A stretch of DNA of 64,000 nucleotides from Clostridia bacterium. GTDB taxonomy: Bacteria > Bacillota > Clostridia > Christensenellales > Borkfalkiaceae. This document shows, piece after piece, positions 25,776 through 35,995 of this stretch. Below the pieces are notes generated by a model that had not been told where the DNA came from, searched no databases, and saw nothing but the letters and a program-made list of their open reading frames with translations. A program made the translations under genes and the position numbers. The stretch is taken from contig JAFTTJ010000020.1 in the NCBI GenBank assembly GCA_017466825.1, forward strand, positions 1 through 64,000, in the 5' to 3' direction. How positions within the stretch are numbered: position 1 is the first letter of the stretch; each line of letters begins with the position of its first letter.

Positions 25776-25790
25776 AACAATTTAACTAAA

Positions 25791-25828
25791 ACGGCGTAGC
25801 GAATTACCGCTACGCCGTAACTTTTTTT
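25791..25828 (+). terminator. Intrinsic terminator after the lipoprotein gene
   Basis: 11-bp perfect stem (25791-25801 with 25808-25818), then a run of seven T. Confidence 0.92.
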
Positions 25829-25916
25829 AGACATTATATATAATACGCACGCGTGCGCAAGGATAATAATGGGTTGTAAAAAAGTAAAAAAATTTATAAA
25901 AGAGGCTAAAAATCGT

Positions 25917-25945
25917 TTGACATAAAGTTTGCAATATGCTAATAT
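25917..25945 (+). promoter_or_regulatory. infC operon promoter
   Basis: TTGACA (25917-25922), 17-bp spacer, TGCTAATAT extended -10 (25940-25945). Gives a leader of about 160 nt before infC. Confidence 0.82.
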
Positions 25946-25951
25946 ATTATC

Positions 25952-26027
25952 GTTAAGTAGAAGTTACCCTTCTCGCCGCAAGAAATTAGTCGAAACGGCG
26001 CATATTTTTTAACGCTTAAGGATAATT
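25952..26027 (+). promoter_or_regulatory. infC 5' leader hairpins
   Basis: An AGAAG/CTTCT pairing near 25956-25976 is followed by CGCCG (about 25975-25979) with CGGCG (25996-26000) and then a T-rich run (26004-26010). This could be an attenuator-like element. It is not a match to any leader I can name; infC-rpmI-rplT leaders of Firmicutes are often controlled by L20. Confidence 0.45.
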
Positions 26028-26096
26028 ATGCGTTATCAGTATGTATGGGTGCTTTCTACAAAGCAACCCTTTTTTGTTTGTATAGGGAATTTTTAA
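26028..26096 (+). CDS. Putative infC leader peptide (22 codons)
   Basis: ATG at 26028 preceded by AAGGATAATT, ending at TAA 26094-26096, 18 nt before the infC start codon. The predicted peptide starts MRYQYVWVLSTKQPFF and is aromatic-rich. Its stop overlaps the region just 5' of the infC ribosome site, so its translation could influence infC. Whether it is made is unknown. Confidence 0.4.
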   Translation: MRYQYVWVLSTKQPFFVCIGNF

Positions 26097-26114
26097 ATCG
26101 GAAGGTACACAACC

Positions 26115-26633
26115 ATTAGTAAAGACCAAGTTCAAATCAATGAAGAGATTAAAGACCGTGAAGTCCGACTTATCGGAGCAGACGGTGAGCAACTCGGTAT
26201 CGTAAGCGCGCAAGAAGCGCTTCGCATTGCCGACGAAAACAATCTTGACCTTGTAAAAATCGCGGCAAATGCAAATCCGCCCGTTTGCAAGATTATGGAT
26301 TACGGCAAATATAAGTTTGAACAACTTAAAAAGCAAAAAGAAGCAAAAAAGAACCAAAAAACCGTAGAACTCAAGGAAATTTGGCTTTCAATGACCATTG
26401 ATATTGGGGACTTAAAAGTTAAGGCTAACCAATGTCAAAAATTCCTTGCAAGCGGAAACAAAGTTAAGGTTTCAATCAAGATGAGAGGAAGACAAAACGC
26501 GCACTCGTCCTTAGGCGTAGACGTAATGAACAGGTTTTTTGAACTTGTCGGCACGGTCGCAGTTATGGAAAAGCGCCCACTTTTCGAAGGCAGAAACATT
26601 TTAATGATTCTCGCGCCCTCAAAATCTAACTGA
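26115..26633 (+). CDS. infC: Translation initiation factor IF-3 (AUU start)
   Basis: 172 aa. Binds the 30S subunit and polices start-codon choice. The frame has no ATG before 26295, yet the N-terminal domain (VQINEEIKDREVRLIGADGE, PPVCKIMDYGKYKFEQ) is encoded upstream, starting at the ATT at 26115-26117 with GGAAGG about 9 nt before it. A rare AUU start is the classic device by which IF-3 represses its own translation. The C-terminal domain (KVSIKMRGRQNAH, LAPSK) is complete. First gene of infC-rpmI-rplT. Confidence 0.93.
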   Translation: MSKDQVQINEEIKDREVRLIGADGEQLGIVSAQEALRIADENNLDLVKIAANANPPVCKIMDYGKYKFEQLKKQKEAKKNQKTVELKEIWLSMTIDIGDLKVKANQCQKFLASGNKVKVSIKMRGRQNAHSSLGVDVMNRFFELVGTVAVMEKRPLFEGRNILMILAPSKSN

Positions 26634-26659
26634 TAGAATAAAAATCGGAGGAAAAAATT

Positions 26660-26860
26660 ATGCCAAAAATGAAATCGCACAGCGGTGCAAAAAAGCGTTT
26701 CAAACTTACCGGTACTGGAAAGATTAAGAGATATAGCCAAGGCAAGAGCCATATCCTTAGCAAAAAGTCAACCAAGAGAAAGAGAAGACTTAGAACCGGA
26801 ACTTACGTATCAGCAACTCAGGAAAAGACTGTAAAGACTCTTATTCCTTACAAGAAATAA
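26660..26860 (+). CDS. rpmI: 50S ribosomal protein L35
   Basis: 66 aa, very basic, [20 protein letters not shown] start typical of bL35. Good Shine-Dalgarno CGGAGGAAAAAATT. Between infC and rplT as in most Firmicutes. Confidence 0.97.
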   Translation: MPKMKSHSGAKKRFKLTGTGKIKRYSQGKSHILSKKSTKRKRRLRTGTYVSATQEKTVKTLIPYKK

Positions 26861-26879
26861 TTAAAAGGAGAAACCGAAT

Positions 26880-27233
26880 ATGCGTATTAAAAGAGGTGTT
26901 AACGCTGTTAAAAAGCGTAGAAAGATATTAAAACTTGCAAAAGGTTATTTCGGCGCAAAGAGTAAACTTTACAGAGTTGCAAGACAAGCCGTAATGAAAT
27001 CACTTTCCTATGCTTACGTAGGAAGAAAAGCAAAGAAGAGAGATTTCCGCAAACTTTGGATTGCAAGAATCAACGCTGGTTGCCACTTAAACGGTATGTC
27101 ATACAGCACGTTTATGCACGGTCTTAAACTTGCTGGCGTAAACCTTAACAGAAAAGTACTTGCTGACATGGCAATTACCGATCCCGCAGGTTTTACCGCT
27201 CTTACCGAAACCGCAAAGGCGCAACTTAAGTAA
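26880..27233 (+). CDS. rplT: 50S ribosomal protein L20
   Basis: 117 aa, [20 protein letters not shown] start of bL20. Binds 23S rRNA early in assembly and, in other Firmicutes, autoregulates this operon by binding its leader. AAAGGAGAAACCGAAT precedes the ATG; a strong terminator follows. Confidence 0.97.
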   Translation: MRIKRGVNAVKKRRKILKLAKGYFGAKSKLYRVARQAVMKSLSYAYVGRKAKKRDFRKLWIARINAGCHLNGMSYSTFMHGLKLAGVNLNRKVLADMAITDPAGFTALTETAKAQLK

Positions 27234-27242
27234 TTTACCATA

Positions 27243-27296
27243 AGGGCTTTTAGCGAAAGGGTAACTACCTTTTCGCTTAGCCCTATTTTTTTATTT
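27243..27296 (+). terminator. Intrinsic terminator of infC-rpmI-rplT, ending at the next start codon
   Basis: Outer stem AGGGCT (27243-27248) / AGCCCT (27279-27284), inner AGCGAAAGG / CCTTTTCGCT, then ATTTTTTTATTT. The ATG of the following gene (27297) directly abuts the T-tract. Confidence 0.9.
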
Positions 27297-28049
27297 ATGA
27301 TAATAACTTCAAAGAGTAATCCAAAAGTTAAGGAAATAGCGTCTTTAAAGGATAAAAAGTTCCGTAAAAAGTCCAAAAAATACGTTGTCGAAGGCTTTAA
27401 AATGGTAAACGAAGCAATTTTGCTCGGCAAAAAAATCGACGTAATTATCGGTACGGAAGACGGGTTAAGCCGTGTAAAAACGGCGGATTTGCCCGTCGTT
27501 ACGGTCAGCGAACAAGTCTTTAAATTTATTAGCGACGCAGTAACTCCACAGGGCGTTCTCGCCGTTTTAAGCGAAGACGAGATTTCCTTAAAATCCCCCG
27601 AAAAACCTTGCATTTTGCTTGATAGATTGCAAGATCCGGGCAACCTTGGCACGATAATTCGTACGGCTTGCGCGGTGGGCGTAAAGGACGTGTATTTATT
27701 AGATTGTTGCGATCCTTATTCCCCCAAAACCGTGCGCTCTTCAATGAGCGGAATTTTTTCGGTCAATCTCTATTTTATAACGGATAGCGACCTTGAAAAA
27801 ATCTTTGCCCAAACCCCGCTTATCGTAGCGGATATGGACGGAGAAAACGTGTTTACCTTCAATCCGCCTAAAAAATGGTGTCTAGTCGTAGGAAACGAAG
27901 CGAACGGCGTATCTAAGCAGGTTAAAAATTTGGCTAAAAACGTCGTTAAAATTCCTATGTCTAAAAATAGTGAAAGTTTAAACGCAGGCGTTTCGCTCGC
28001 CGTTACTTTGTACGAACTTACCGAAGGTAAAGGGTTATCTTTAATTTAA
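27297..28049 (+). CDS. TrmH/SpoU-family RNA 2'-O-methyltransferase
   Basis: 250 aa. N-terminal substrate-binding part (SKSNPKVKEIASLKDKKFRK, typical of RlmB/TsnR-like enzymes) and a C-terminal SPOUT knot with LLDRLQDPGNLGTIIRTA (about 103-120), LVVGNEANGVS and PMSKNSESLNAGVSLAV. rRNA is the probable substrate. No ribosome binding site: the ATG sits immediately behind the terminator T-tract, so translation may rely on readthrough or a leaderless transcript. Often found downstream of rplT in Firmicutes. Confidence 0.9.
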   Translation: MIITSKSNPKVKEIASLKDKKFRKKSKKYVVEGFKMVNEAILLGKKIDVIIGTEDGLSRVKTADLPVVTVSEQVFKFISDAVTPQGVLAVLSEDEISLKSPEKPCILLDRLQDPGNLGTIIRTACAVGVKDVYLLDCCDPYSPKTVRSSMSGIFSVNLYFITDSDLEKIFAQTPLIVADMDGENVFTFNPPKKWCLVVGNEANGVSKQVKNLAKNVVKIPMSKNSESLNAGVSLAVTLYELTEGKGLSLI

Positions 28050-28106
28050 AGTTTTATAAAAAAACTAGGGCAGTAGCCTAAAATAATTCACTTAAAGGAG
28101 CAAAAT

Positions 28107-28847
28107 ATGTCAGGACATAGCAAATGGGCTAACATAAAGAATAAAAAAGCAAAGACGGACGCCGCAAAGGGTAAAATTTTCACCAAACTCGGTAGAGAAC
28201 TTGCCGTTGCAGCAAAGGGCAACCCCGATCCGTACACCAACAGCAAACTTGCCGACGCAATCGCAAAGGCAAAGGCTGCAAACATGCCTAACGACAATAT
28301 CAAAAGGTCTATCGCAAAGGCAGCGGGCGAACTTTCGGGCGTTAGTTACGAAAATCTCGTTTACGAAGGCTACGGTATCGGCGGTAGCGCGGTTATCGTA
28401 AAAACCCTTACGGACAACAAGAACAGAACGGGTGGCGACGTAAGACACATTTTCGATAAGTGTGGCGGTAATCTCGGCACTACGGGTTCAGTTTCGTACA
28501 TGTTTGAAAACAAGGGCGTAATCGTTTTAGAAAGAACTGTTGAACTCGACGAAGATTCGGCAATGGAACTCGCTCTCGACGCAGGCGCTGAAGACGTTAT
28601 CGTAAACGACGACTCTTACGAAATCAGAACCGCCCCCGGCGATTTCTCGGCGGTAAGAAAATATCTTGAAGAAAAGAATTACGAGTTTTTAGAAGCGGGA
28701 ATTATGATGATTCCTAACGACAAAATCACTTTGAGCGCAGAACAACTCGTATCTTTTAACAAAATGCTCGACATGTTTGACGACAACGACGACGTTCAAG
28801 AAGTTTTCCACAACGTAGAACTTCCCGAAGAAGAAGACGAAGACTAA
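28107..28847 (+). CDS. YebC/PmpR-family regulator (TACO1-like)
   Basis: 246 aa. MSGHSKWANIKNKKAKTDAAKGK opening and GGSAVIVKTLTDNKNRT block are hallmarks. Family members bind DNA or act on translation of proline-rich sequences. In Clostridia yebC usually precedes ruvCAB, here separated from it by the protease gene. AAAGGAGCAAAAT precedes the ATG. Confidence 0.95.
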   Translation: MSGHSKWANIKNKKAKTDAAKGKIFTKLGRELAVAAKGNPDPYTNSKLADAIAKAKAANMPNDNIKRSIAKAAGELSGVSYENLVYEGYGIGGSAVIVKTLTDNKNRTGGDVRHIFDKCGGNLGTTGSVSYMFENKGVIVLERTVELDEDSAMELALDAGAEDVIVNDDSYEIRTAPGDFSAVRKYLEEKNYEFLEAGIMMIPNDKITLSAEQLVSFNKMLDMFDDNDDVQEVFHNVELPEEEDED

Positions 28848-28899
28848 ACACTCAACTAATTTATTGCAAGTTTGCAATAAACGCAAATTTATTTACAAG

Positions 28900-28923
28900 G
28901 GGGCGATAAAAACAAATCGCCCC
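28900..28923 (+). terminator. Probable terminator after yebC
   Basis: GGGGCGAT (28900-28907) with ATCGCCCC (28916-28923), followed by TATATTTAT. A second hairpin (TTATTGCAA near 28861) lies just before. Confidence 0.7.
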
Positions 28924-29020
28924 TATATTTATCTAGGCTATAAATTTTCACCAACTTATAACTTTTTGGTCATAAGAGCATAATAAAAAGTGGGTAAAAT
29001 ATTTATGGAGAATAGGAAAA

Positions 29021-30220
29021 ATGAAAAATTTATTTAAAAAAATCGTTTGTATATCTTTGGCGTTTTGCCTAACGCTCGGCTTAACCGCTTGTAGCGGAAT
29101 TTTTACGCCCGTCGGCGGACAGGAGTCAAATTCAGCGCCTAATATGTCAGGACTTCCCGACGGTGTAGACATCAATTTTGAAATAAACGTTACCAATAGT
29201 TTAGATATCGTACCCGACGGAGTTGCGGTTTTAGATGTTATTCGCCCGTCCGTCGTTGAAATTTATTCAATGATGGCAAACGCTCAAAGTAGCGGTAGCG
29301 GAGTAGTGCTTTCCATGGCGGACGAAGACGGCGACGGCGTTGATGACAAGGCTATAATCGTTACTTGCCACCACGTAATCGACTCTGCCTACGAAGTAAT
29401 CGTAAAGGCAATCGACGGCAAGGAATATAAAGCGACTTTGGTCGGCACGGACCCCGATTCCGACTTGGCGGTTTTGTTTATTCAAGCAACTTCTACCAAC
29501 GCTTTTGAAAATTTAACTTCGGCAACTTGGTACGATAGGTCTTCAAATCTAAAAGTTGGTACTGAAGTCTACGCAATCGGCAATCCGCTCGGCACTTTGG
29601 GCGGTACGGTAACGAGCGGTATAATAAGCGCAATCAACCGTGACGTAACGGTAGAAGATACTCAAATGACGCTTATCCAAACGGACGCCGCAATCAACGG
29701 CGGTAACTCTGGCGGTGGTCTTTTCGATAAAAACACGGGGGCGTTAATCGGCATAGTAAACGCAGGTTACGCGTCGTCTACGGCGCAGGGCTTGAGTTTT
29801 GCTATACCGGGCAACGTTGCAATTGATATTTTATCCCAACTTATATCCAACGGCTATATTGAAGGAAGGTACGATTTCGGCGTAGAATTCGGTTTGTTTA
29901 AAACTTCTTCTTGGGTGTCTACCGAGTATTACGTAGGCATAACCGCTCTCGAAGATTTCGGATTGTTCCAAAAGAACGGATTTAAGGAAAAAGACATTAT
30001 AAAATCTATAAAAATAGGGGATAGAGAAGAGTTTGTCGTACCGCAAATCAACAGTTTAAACGTCAACACAATCGTCGCCGACCTTACCGCATACGTCAAC
30101 GACGAAAATTGCAAAATAGGTGATACGGTACTTGTAAATTACCGCAGATATTATGCAAATAGCGGTTATCTTGACCAAACCGCTTCCTTTAAAGTAGAGC
30201 AGTTCGTCTATGGCGAATAA
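29021..30220 (+). CDS. Secreted S1C (HtrA/DegP-like) serine protease, lipoprotein
   Basis: 399 aa. Signal peptide with lipobox LTACSG (Cys near residue 24). Trypsin-like domain with the catalytic His in VTCHHVIDSA, Asp in DPDSDLAVLFI and Ser in INGGNSGGGLF. The C-terminal portion (about 270-395) is PDZ-like with GDTVLVNYRR; it should bind substrate C-termini. Likely extracytoplasmic protein quality control. GGAGAATAGG precedes the ATG and a strong terminator follows. Confidence 0.92.
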   Translation: MKNLFKKIVCISLAFCLTLGLTACSGIFTPVGGQESNSAPNMSGLPDGVDINFEINVTNSLDIVPDGVAVLDVIRPSVVEIYSMMANAQSSGSGVVLSMADEDGDGVDDKAIIVTCHHVIDSAYEVIVKAIDGKEYKATLVGTDPDSDLAVLFIQATSTNAFENLTSATWYDRSSNLKVGTEVYAIGNPLGTLGGTVTSGIISAINRDVTVEDTQMTLIQTDAAINGGNSGGGLFDKNTGALIGIVNAGYASSTAQGLSFAIPGNVAIDILSQLISNGYIEGRYDFGVEFGLFKTSSWVSTEYYVGITALEDFGLFQKNGFKEKDIIKSIKIGDREEFVVPQINSLNVNTIVADLTAYVNDENCKIGDTVLVNYRRYYANSGYLDQTASFKVEQFVYGE

Positions 30221-30244
30221 GTTTTTTAAACTTAATATTATCTC

Positions 30245-30274
30245 TTGCGCCGAGCGAATTTTCGCTCGGCGCAA
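30245..30274 (+). terminator. Intrinsic terminator after the protease gene
   Basis: 13-bp perfect stem TTGCGCCGAGCGA / TCGCTCGGCGCAA around a TTTT core, then TTTAGTT. Confidence 0.88.
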
Positions 30275-30366
30275 TTTAGTTAAAAGTAGCCTTTGTAAGT
30301 CTGCGCAAGCCCTTTGATGAATTTATTAAAAAGGAGTTATATTTTAAAGGCAAAACGCCTATTCGC

Positions 30367-30395
30367 TTGACTATTTACGCCAATTATATTACAAT
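30367..30395 (+). promoter_or_regulatory. ruvCAB promoter
   Basis: TTGACT (30367-30372), 17-bp spacer, TACAAT (30390-30395), about 30 nt upstream of the ruvC ATG. Confidence 0.8.
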
Positions 30396-30423
30396 AGATA
30401 ATATAAAATTAAAGTGGGTTATT

Positions 30424-30918
30424 ATGATTATTCTCGGCATTGACCCCGGTTTTGCAACCATAGGTTGGGGGGTTATAAAAAGTGAAAAAGGCAACGCTTC
30501 CGTAATAGATTACGGCGTAATAACGACGCCCAAGGAAGAAAAATTGCCACAAAGGCTTGCAATGCTCGAAGTCGGTATAAAAAAACTTATTCAAAAGTTC
30601 CAACCCGACGAAATCGCCTTGGAAGAACTCTTTTTCAATACCAACATAACCACGGGTATCAACGTAGCGCAGGCAAGGGGAGTAATACTTTTAACTTGCG
30701 TAAAGGAGTGCGGTAAACTCTTCGAGTACACGCCCTTACAAATAAAACAAGCGTTGACGGGCTACGGCAGAGCCGAAAAAAAGCAAATTCAAGCCATGGT
30801 AAAAACCTTTTTGCGCCTTGAAAAAGTCCCCAAACCCGACGACGCGGCAGACGCTTTAGCCGTCGCCTTAACCCACAACCAAACCCGCCGTTTTAAAATG
30901 CCTTTCGGCATAAAATAA
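30424..30918 (+). CDS. ruvC: Holliday junction resolvase RuvC
   Basis: 164 aa. Mg-dependent endonuclease that cuts Holliday junctions. Catalytic acids are visible in ILGIDPG (Asp near residue 7), LEELFF (Glu) and PDDAADALA (two Asp). A longer frame opening at 30367 would run through the promoter itself, so the ATG at 30424 is chosen; the ribosome site (GTGGG) is weak. Confidence 0.95.
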   Translation: MIILGIDPGFATIGWGVIKSEKGNASVIDYGVITTPKEEKLPQRLAMLEVGIKKLIQKFQPDEIALEELFFNTNITTGINVAQARGVILLTCVKECGKLFEYTPLQIKQALTGYGRAEKKQIQAMVKTFLRLEKVPKPDDAADALAVALTHNQTRRFKMPFGIK

Positions 30919-30946
30919 AGCGGTCAACTATTAAAAAAGGAAGATT

Positions 30947-31543
30947 ATGATAGCGTATATCAAAGGAAAAGTAATTGATAGATTCGACGGTGGCGTCGTT
31001 TTAGAAAATAACGGAATCGGCTACGAAATTTTTTGTTCTTCGTCGGCTTTTTCTCGTCTTGTTGAAAAGGGCGAGGGTGGAGTACATACCTATTTCCAAG
31101 TAAAGGAAGACGGGGTTGCGCTATTTGGCTTTGACACCAAAGACGAAAAGAATATGTTTTTGAAACTTATTTCCGTTTCGGGCATAGGTCCAAAAATCGG
31201 CATAGGCATTTTGTCGGGTATGCGCGTTTGTGATTTAGCGACGGCAATCGCAACTTCCGACGTAAAAACCCTTTCAAAAATCAAAGGTCTTGGCAAAAAG
31301 TCGGCGGAAAGAATTATTTTAGAACTTAGAGAAAGCGTTTCCGCAGGCGATATCGGCGAAGTCAAAAAGGCTCAGCCTATCGAAATACCTTTGACGAGAG
31401 ATGAAGAAGACGCAATCGTAGCGCTCATGGGGCTCGGGTTTACGGGTACGCAGGCTAAAAATGCGGTCAAGTTTGCAAGAGAGCAGGGCGCTTGTAGCAT
31501 AGAGCAAATTATTTCATTTGCATTACAAAGTTTAAATAGGTAA
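30947..31543 (+). CDS. ruvA: Holliday junction branch migration protein RuvA
   Basis: 198 aa. OB-fold N-terminus ([13 protein letters not shown]), two helix-hairpin-helix motifs ([13 protein letters not shown] and [16 protein letters not shown]), flexible linker and C-terminal RuvB-contact domain ([22 protein letters not shown]). AAAAAGGAAGATT precedes the ATG. Confidence 0.96.
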   Translation: MIAYIKGKVIDRFDGGVVLENNGIGYEIFCSSSAFSRLVEKGEGGVHTYFQVKEDGVALFGFDTKDEKNMFLKLISVSGIGPKIGIGILSGMRVCDLATAIATSDVKTLSKIKGLGKKSAERIILELRESVSAGDIGEVKKAQPIEIPLTRDEEDAIVALMGLGFTGTQAKNAVKFAREQGACSIEQIISFALQSLNR

Positions 31544-31548
31544 AAATT

Positions 31549-32619
31549 ATGTTAGACGACGAATTTTTTGGTAGTGATAACTACGACGAAGACGAAAGTT
31601 TAATCGTAAGCACTAAAACTGAATACGACGAGATAGAAAACGTCTTGCGTCCCAAGTCAATGGAAGGCTACGTAGGACAGGAAAAAGTCAAGCAAAATCT
31701 CGCAATTTTCATGCAGGCGGCAAAACTTCGCGGCGAAGCGTTAGACCACGTTTTACTCTACGGCCCACCGGGGCTTGGTAAAACCACTCTCGCGCATATT
31801 ATCGCTGCGGAAATGGGCGTTCAAATCAAGGTTACGTCAGGACCGTCGATTGAAAAGTCTGGCGATCTCGCCGCAATACTTACCAACCTTAACGAAGGCG
31901 ACGTATTGTTTATTGACGAAATTCACCGCTTAAATCACAACGTCGAAGAGATTTTATATCCCGCAATGGAAGACTTTTCTCTCGATTTTATTATCGGCAA
32001 AGGTCCTTCGGCAAGGTCGGTGCAAATTCCGCTTAAAAGGTTTACGCTAGTCGGCGCAACGACCAAGGCTGGTATGCTCAGTTCACCCCTTCGCGATAGA
32101 TTCGGCGTGCTTTCAAGGCTCGAGATGTATTCGGTTGAAGAACTTGCCGAAATCGTTCGCCGTTCAGCGGTAAAACTCGGCACGGAAATCGAAATAGACG
32201 CGTCTTTAGAAGTAGCGAAGAGAAGTCGCGGTACGCCGAGAATTGCCAATAGACTTTTAAGGCGAGTTAGAGATTTTTCCGCCGTCTTAAAGCACGAAAC
32301 GGTTACTCTAGCGGACACCAAGCACGCTCTCGATATGCTTGAAATCGACGAACTCGGTTTAGACAATATCGACATAAGGCTTTTAACTTCAATGATAGAT
32401 AAATTCGGCGGCGGTCCGGTAGGTCTTGACACCTTGGCGGCAACCATCAACGAAGACAGCAACACCATTGAAGACGTCTACGAGCCCTATCTTTTGCAAC
32501 TCGGATTTATTTCGAGAAGCCCTAGGGGAAGAATAGCAATGAAAAAGGCTTACGAGCATTTAGGCAAGCCCGTTCCAGCCGTTATCAAAAATCAAATTTC
32601 TATATTCGACGAAGACTAA
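31549..32619 (+). CDS. ruvB: Holliday junction branch migration ATPase RuvB
   Basis: 356 aa AAA+ motor. Walker [13 protein letters not shown], Walker [10 protein letters not shown], sensor 1 LVGATTKAG, arginine finger region SSPLRDRFG, and a winged-helix C-terminus. The first 30 residues are an acidic extension ([15 protein letters not shown]). Starts 6 nt after the ruvA stop. Confidence 0.97.
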   Translation: MLDDEFFGSDNYDEDESLIVSTKTEYDEIENVLRPKSMEGYVGQEKVKQNLAIFMQAAKLRGEALDHVLLYGPPGLGKTTLAHIIAAEMGVQIKVTSGPSIEKSGDLAAILTNLNEGDVLFIDEIHRLNHNVEEILYPAMEDFSLDFIIGKGPSARSVQIPLKRFTLVGATTKAGMLSSPLRDRFGVLSRLEMYSVEELAEIVRRSAVKLGTEIEIDASLEVAKRSRGTPRIANRLLRRVRDFSAVLKHETVTLADTKHALDMLEIDELGLDNIDIRLLTSMIDKFGGGPVGLDTLAATINEDSNTIEDVYEPYLLQLGFISRSPRGRIAMKKAYEHLGKPVPAVIKNQISIFDED

Positions 32620-32629
32620 AAATCGACCT

Positions 32630-32651
32630 ATAAGCCCGTTATCGGCTATAA
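32630..32651 (+). repeat. Variant of the short dispersed motif before queA
   Basis: ATAAGCCCGTTATCGGCTAT matches 16 of 20 positions of the copy at 3867. Lies between ruvB and queA. Confidence 0.4.
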
Positions 32652-32665
32652 ATTACAAGGATAAT

Positions 32666-34818
<2,153 letters not shown>

Positions 34819-34892
34819 ACTGAAAAAAACCTTAGTTTTTAGTGAAAATCTTGATAAATAGACGAAATTTTTAACAAATTAAGGTAAAAGCC

Positions 34893-34921
34893 TTGCAATA
34901 AAATTAAAAACAAGGTATTAT
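34893..34921 (+). promoter_or_regulatory. yajC promoter
   Basis: TTGCAA (34893-34898), 17-bp spacer, TATTAT (34916-34921). Confidence 0.65.
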
Positions 34922-34952
34922 ATTATTGCAAAAATGCAAAAAGGAGATTATT

Positions 34953-35486
34953 ATGTTATTTAATTTACTTGAAAGCACTACCCCTCCTGCAAACAACGGC
35001 GGAGATTGGTGGATTTGGCTCATTGTTTTAGTACCCTTCGTTATATTGCTTATAGTTAATCATTTTTCTGCTAAAAAGAGAACGGAAGAAGCCGAAGCGG
35101 CAAAACAAAAACGCAACGACATACATCCCGGCTATATTCTCGTAACTATCGGCGGTATCGTCGGCGAAGTAATTTCAGTTAACGACGAAGAAGGTAGTTT
35201 TATCCTTAAAACGGGCGACGAAGAGCATCCTTGCTATTTAAAACTCGACAAGGTTGCAATTTATTCTTGGGAAGATCCCAACGCGCCTAAGGAAGAAGAA
35301 ACTTCTGCCGAAGAGCCTGCTGAAAACGGTGAAGAAGTATTTGAAGAGCATGCAGAAGTTCCCGCAGAAGACGTAGCGGAAGTTCCCGCAGAAGTTCCCG
35401 CGGAAGACATAGCGGAAGTTCCCGCAGACGCTGAAGAAGTTCCTGCAGAAGTCGTAGAAGAAACCGACGGAAAAGACGCTGAATAA
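34953..35486 (+). CDS. yajC: YajC-family preprotein translocase subunit with acidic repeat tail
   Basis: 177 aa. Short N-terminus, one membrane helix (about 17-36, WIWLIVLVPFVILLIV), then the conserved cytoplasmic part HPGYILVTIGGIVGEVISVND. The C-terminal third is unusual: a Glu/Val/Pro/Ala-rich tail made of repeats like EVPAEDVA (residues about 117-170). Position between tgt and secD-secF supports YajC. ATG at 34953 follows AAGGAGATTATT; a TTG frame start at 34926 is rejected. Confidence 0.88.
   Translation: MLFNLLESTTPPANNGGDWWIWLIVLVPFVILLIVNHFSAKKRTEEAEAAKQKRNDIHPGYILVTIGGIVGEVISVNDEEGSFILKTGDEEHPCYLKLDKVAIYSWEDPNAPKEEETSAEEPAENGEEVFEEHAEVPAEDVAEVPAEVPAEDIAEVPADAEEVPAEVVEETDGKDAE
35360..35460 (+). 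repeat. Short tandem repeats encoding the YajC tail
   Basis: Imperfect repeats of GAAGTTCCCGCAGAAG type, 15-30 bp period, translating as EVPAE units. Confidence 0.65.
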
Positions 35487-35512
35487 TTAAAAACACGAAT
35501 TTTATTAAAAGT

Positions 35513-35543
35513 CCCCGCATAGATTATCGTGCGGGGGTTTTTT
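35513..35543 (+). terminator. Intrinsic terminator after yajC, abutting the next start codon
   Basis: CCCCGCA (35513-35519) with TGCGGGG (35530-35536), then a G and six T. The ATG at 35544 follows without a gap. Confidence 0.85.
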
Positions 35544-35927
35544 ATGTTATTTTCAAGCGAAAGCAAAGCAAGTTTAGTTCAAGTTGTAAGGGGAGTGGTA
35601 ACGGCAGTACTAATAACTCTTATCGGAGTACTCGTTTTTTCACTCGTTTTATTTTTTACCGATTTAGGCGACGGAGTAATACGCCCCGTAAACCAAATTA
35701 TAAAACTTTTGGCAATCTTTTTCGGCGCGTTTTTAGCTGTCAAGGAAGACAAGTTTTTTATAAAAGGTGGGCTTATAGGTCTTTTATCAACCCTTTTTAC
35801 CTTTTTAATCTTCGCTTTAATAAGCGGTGGTTTATCCTTTGGTTGGGGGCTTTTAATCGATCTCGTATTCGGCTTTTTAATGGGCGCTCTATCGGGGCTT
35901 ATAACGGGTAGAATTAGGCGTTTTTGA
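35544..35927 (+). CDS. TIGR04086-type four-helix membrane protein
   Basis: 127 aa, four predicted membrane helices, ending GLITGRIRRF. Small membrane proteins of this type (TIGR04086/YrzE-like) commonly sit between yajC and secD in Clostridia; function unknown. An in-frame GTG at 35529 lies inside the terminator stem, so I prefer the ATG at 35544. The only ribosome-site candidate is the GGGG of the stem's 3' arm. Confidence 0.78.
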   Translation: MLFSSESKASLVQVVRGVVTAVLITLIGVLVFSLVLFFTDLGDGVIRPVNQIIKLLAIFFGAFLAVKEDKFFIKGGLIGLLSTLFTFLIFALISGGLSFGWGLLIDLVFGFLMGALSGLITGRIRRF

Positions 35928-35965
35928 TTGAGCCTTGCAAAAAACAAAAAAGTTAAAATCAAAAA

Positions 35966-35995
35966 ATAATCGGCTTTGTAGTCGGTTATTTTTTA
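35966..35995 (+). terminator. Intrinsic terminator
   Basis: ATAATCGGC (35966-35974) with GTCGGTTAT (35981-35989) and a T-run. Ends the TIGR04086 transcript. Confidence 0.82.

Noticed and set aside
26295-26633. infC starting at the internal ATG 26295
   Set aside because: It would remove the whole N-terminal domain that is clearly encoded in frame from the ATT at 26115.
27014-27652. 212-codon antisense ORF across rplT and the methyltransferase gene
   Set aside because: Runs through a strong terminator and two well-supported genes; no ribosome site.
31935-32468. 177-codon antisense ORF across ruvB
   Set aside because: Shadow of the highly conserved RuvB frame; Ser/Leu-rich, no start context.
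35360-35460. YajC tail repeats as a regulatory repeat array
   Set aside because: Repeats stay in frame and encode a consistent acidic tail, so they are coding low complexity.
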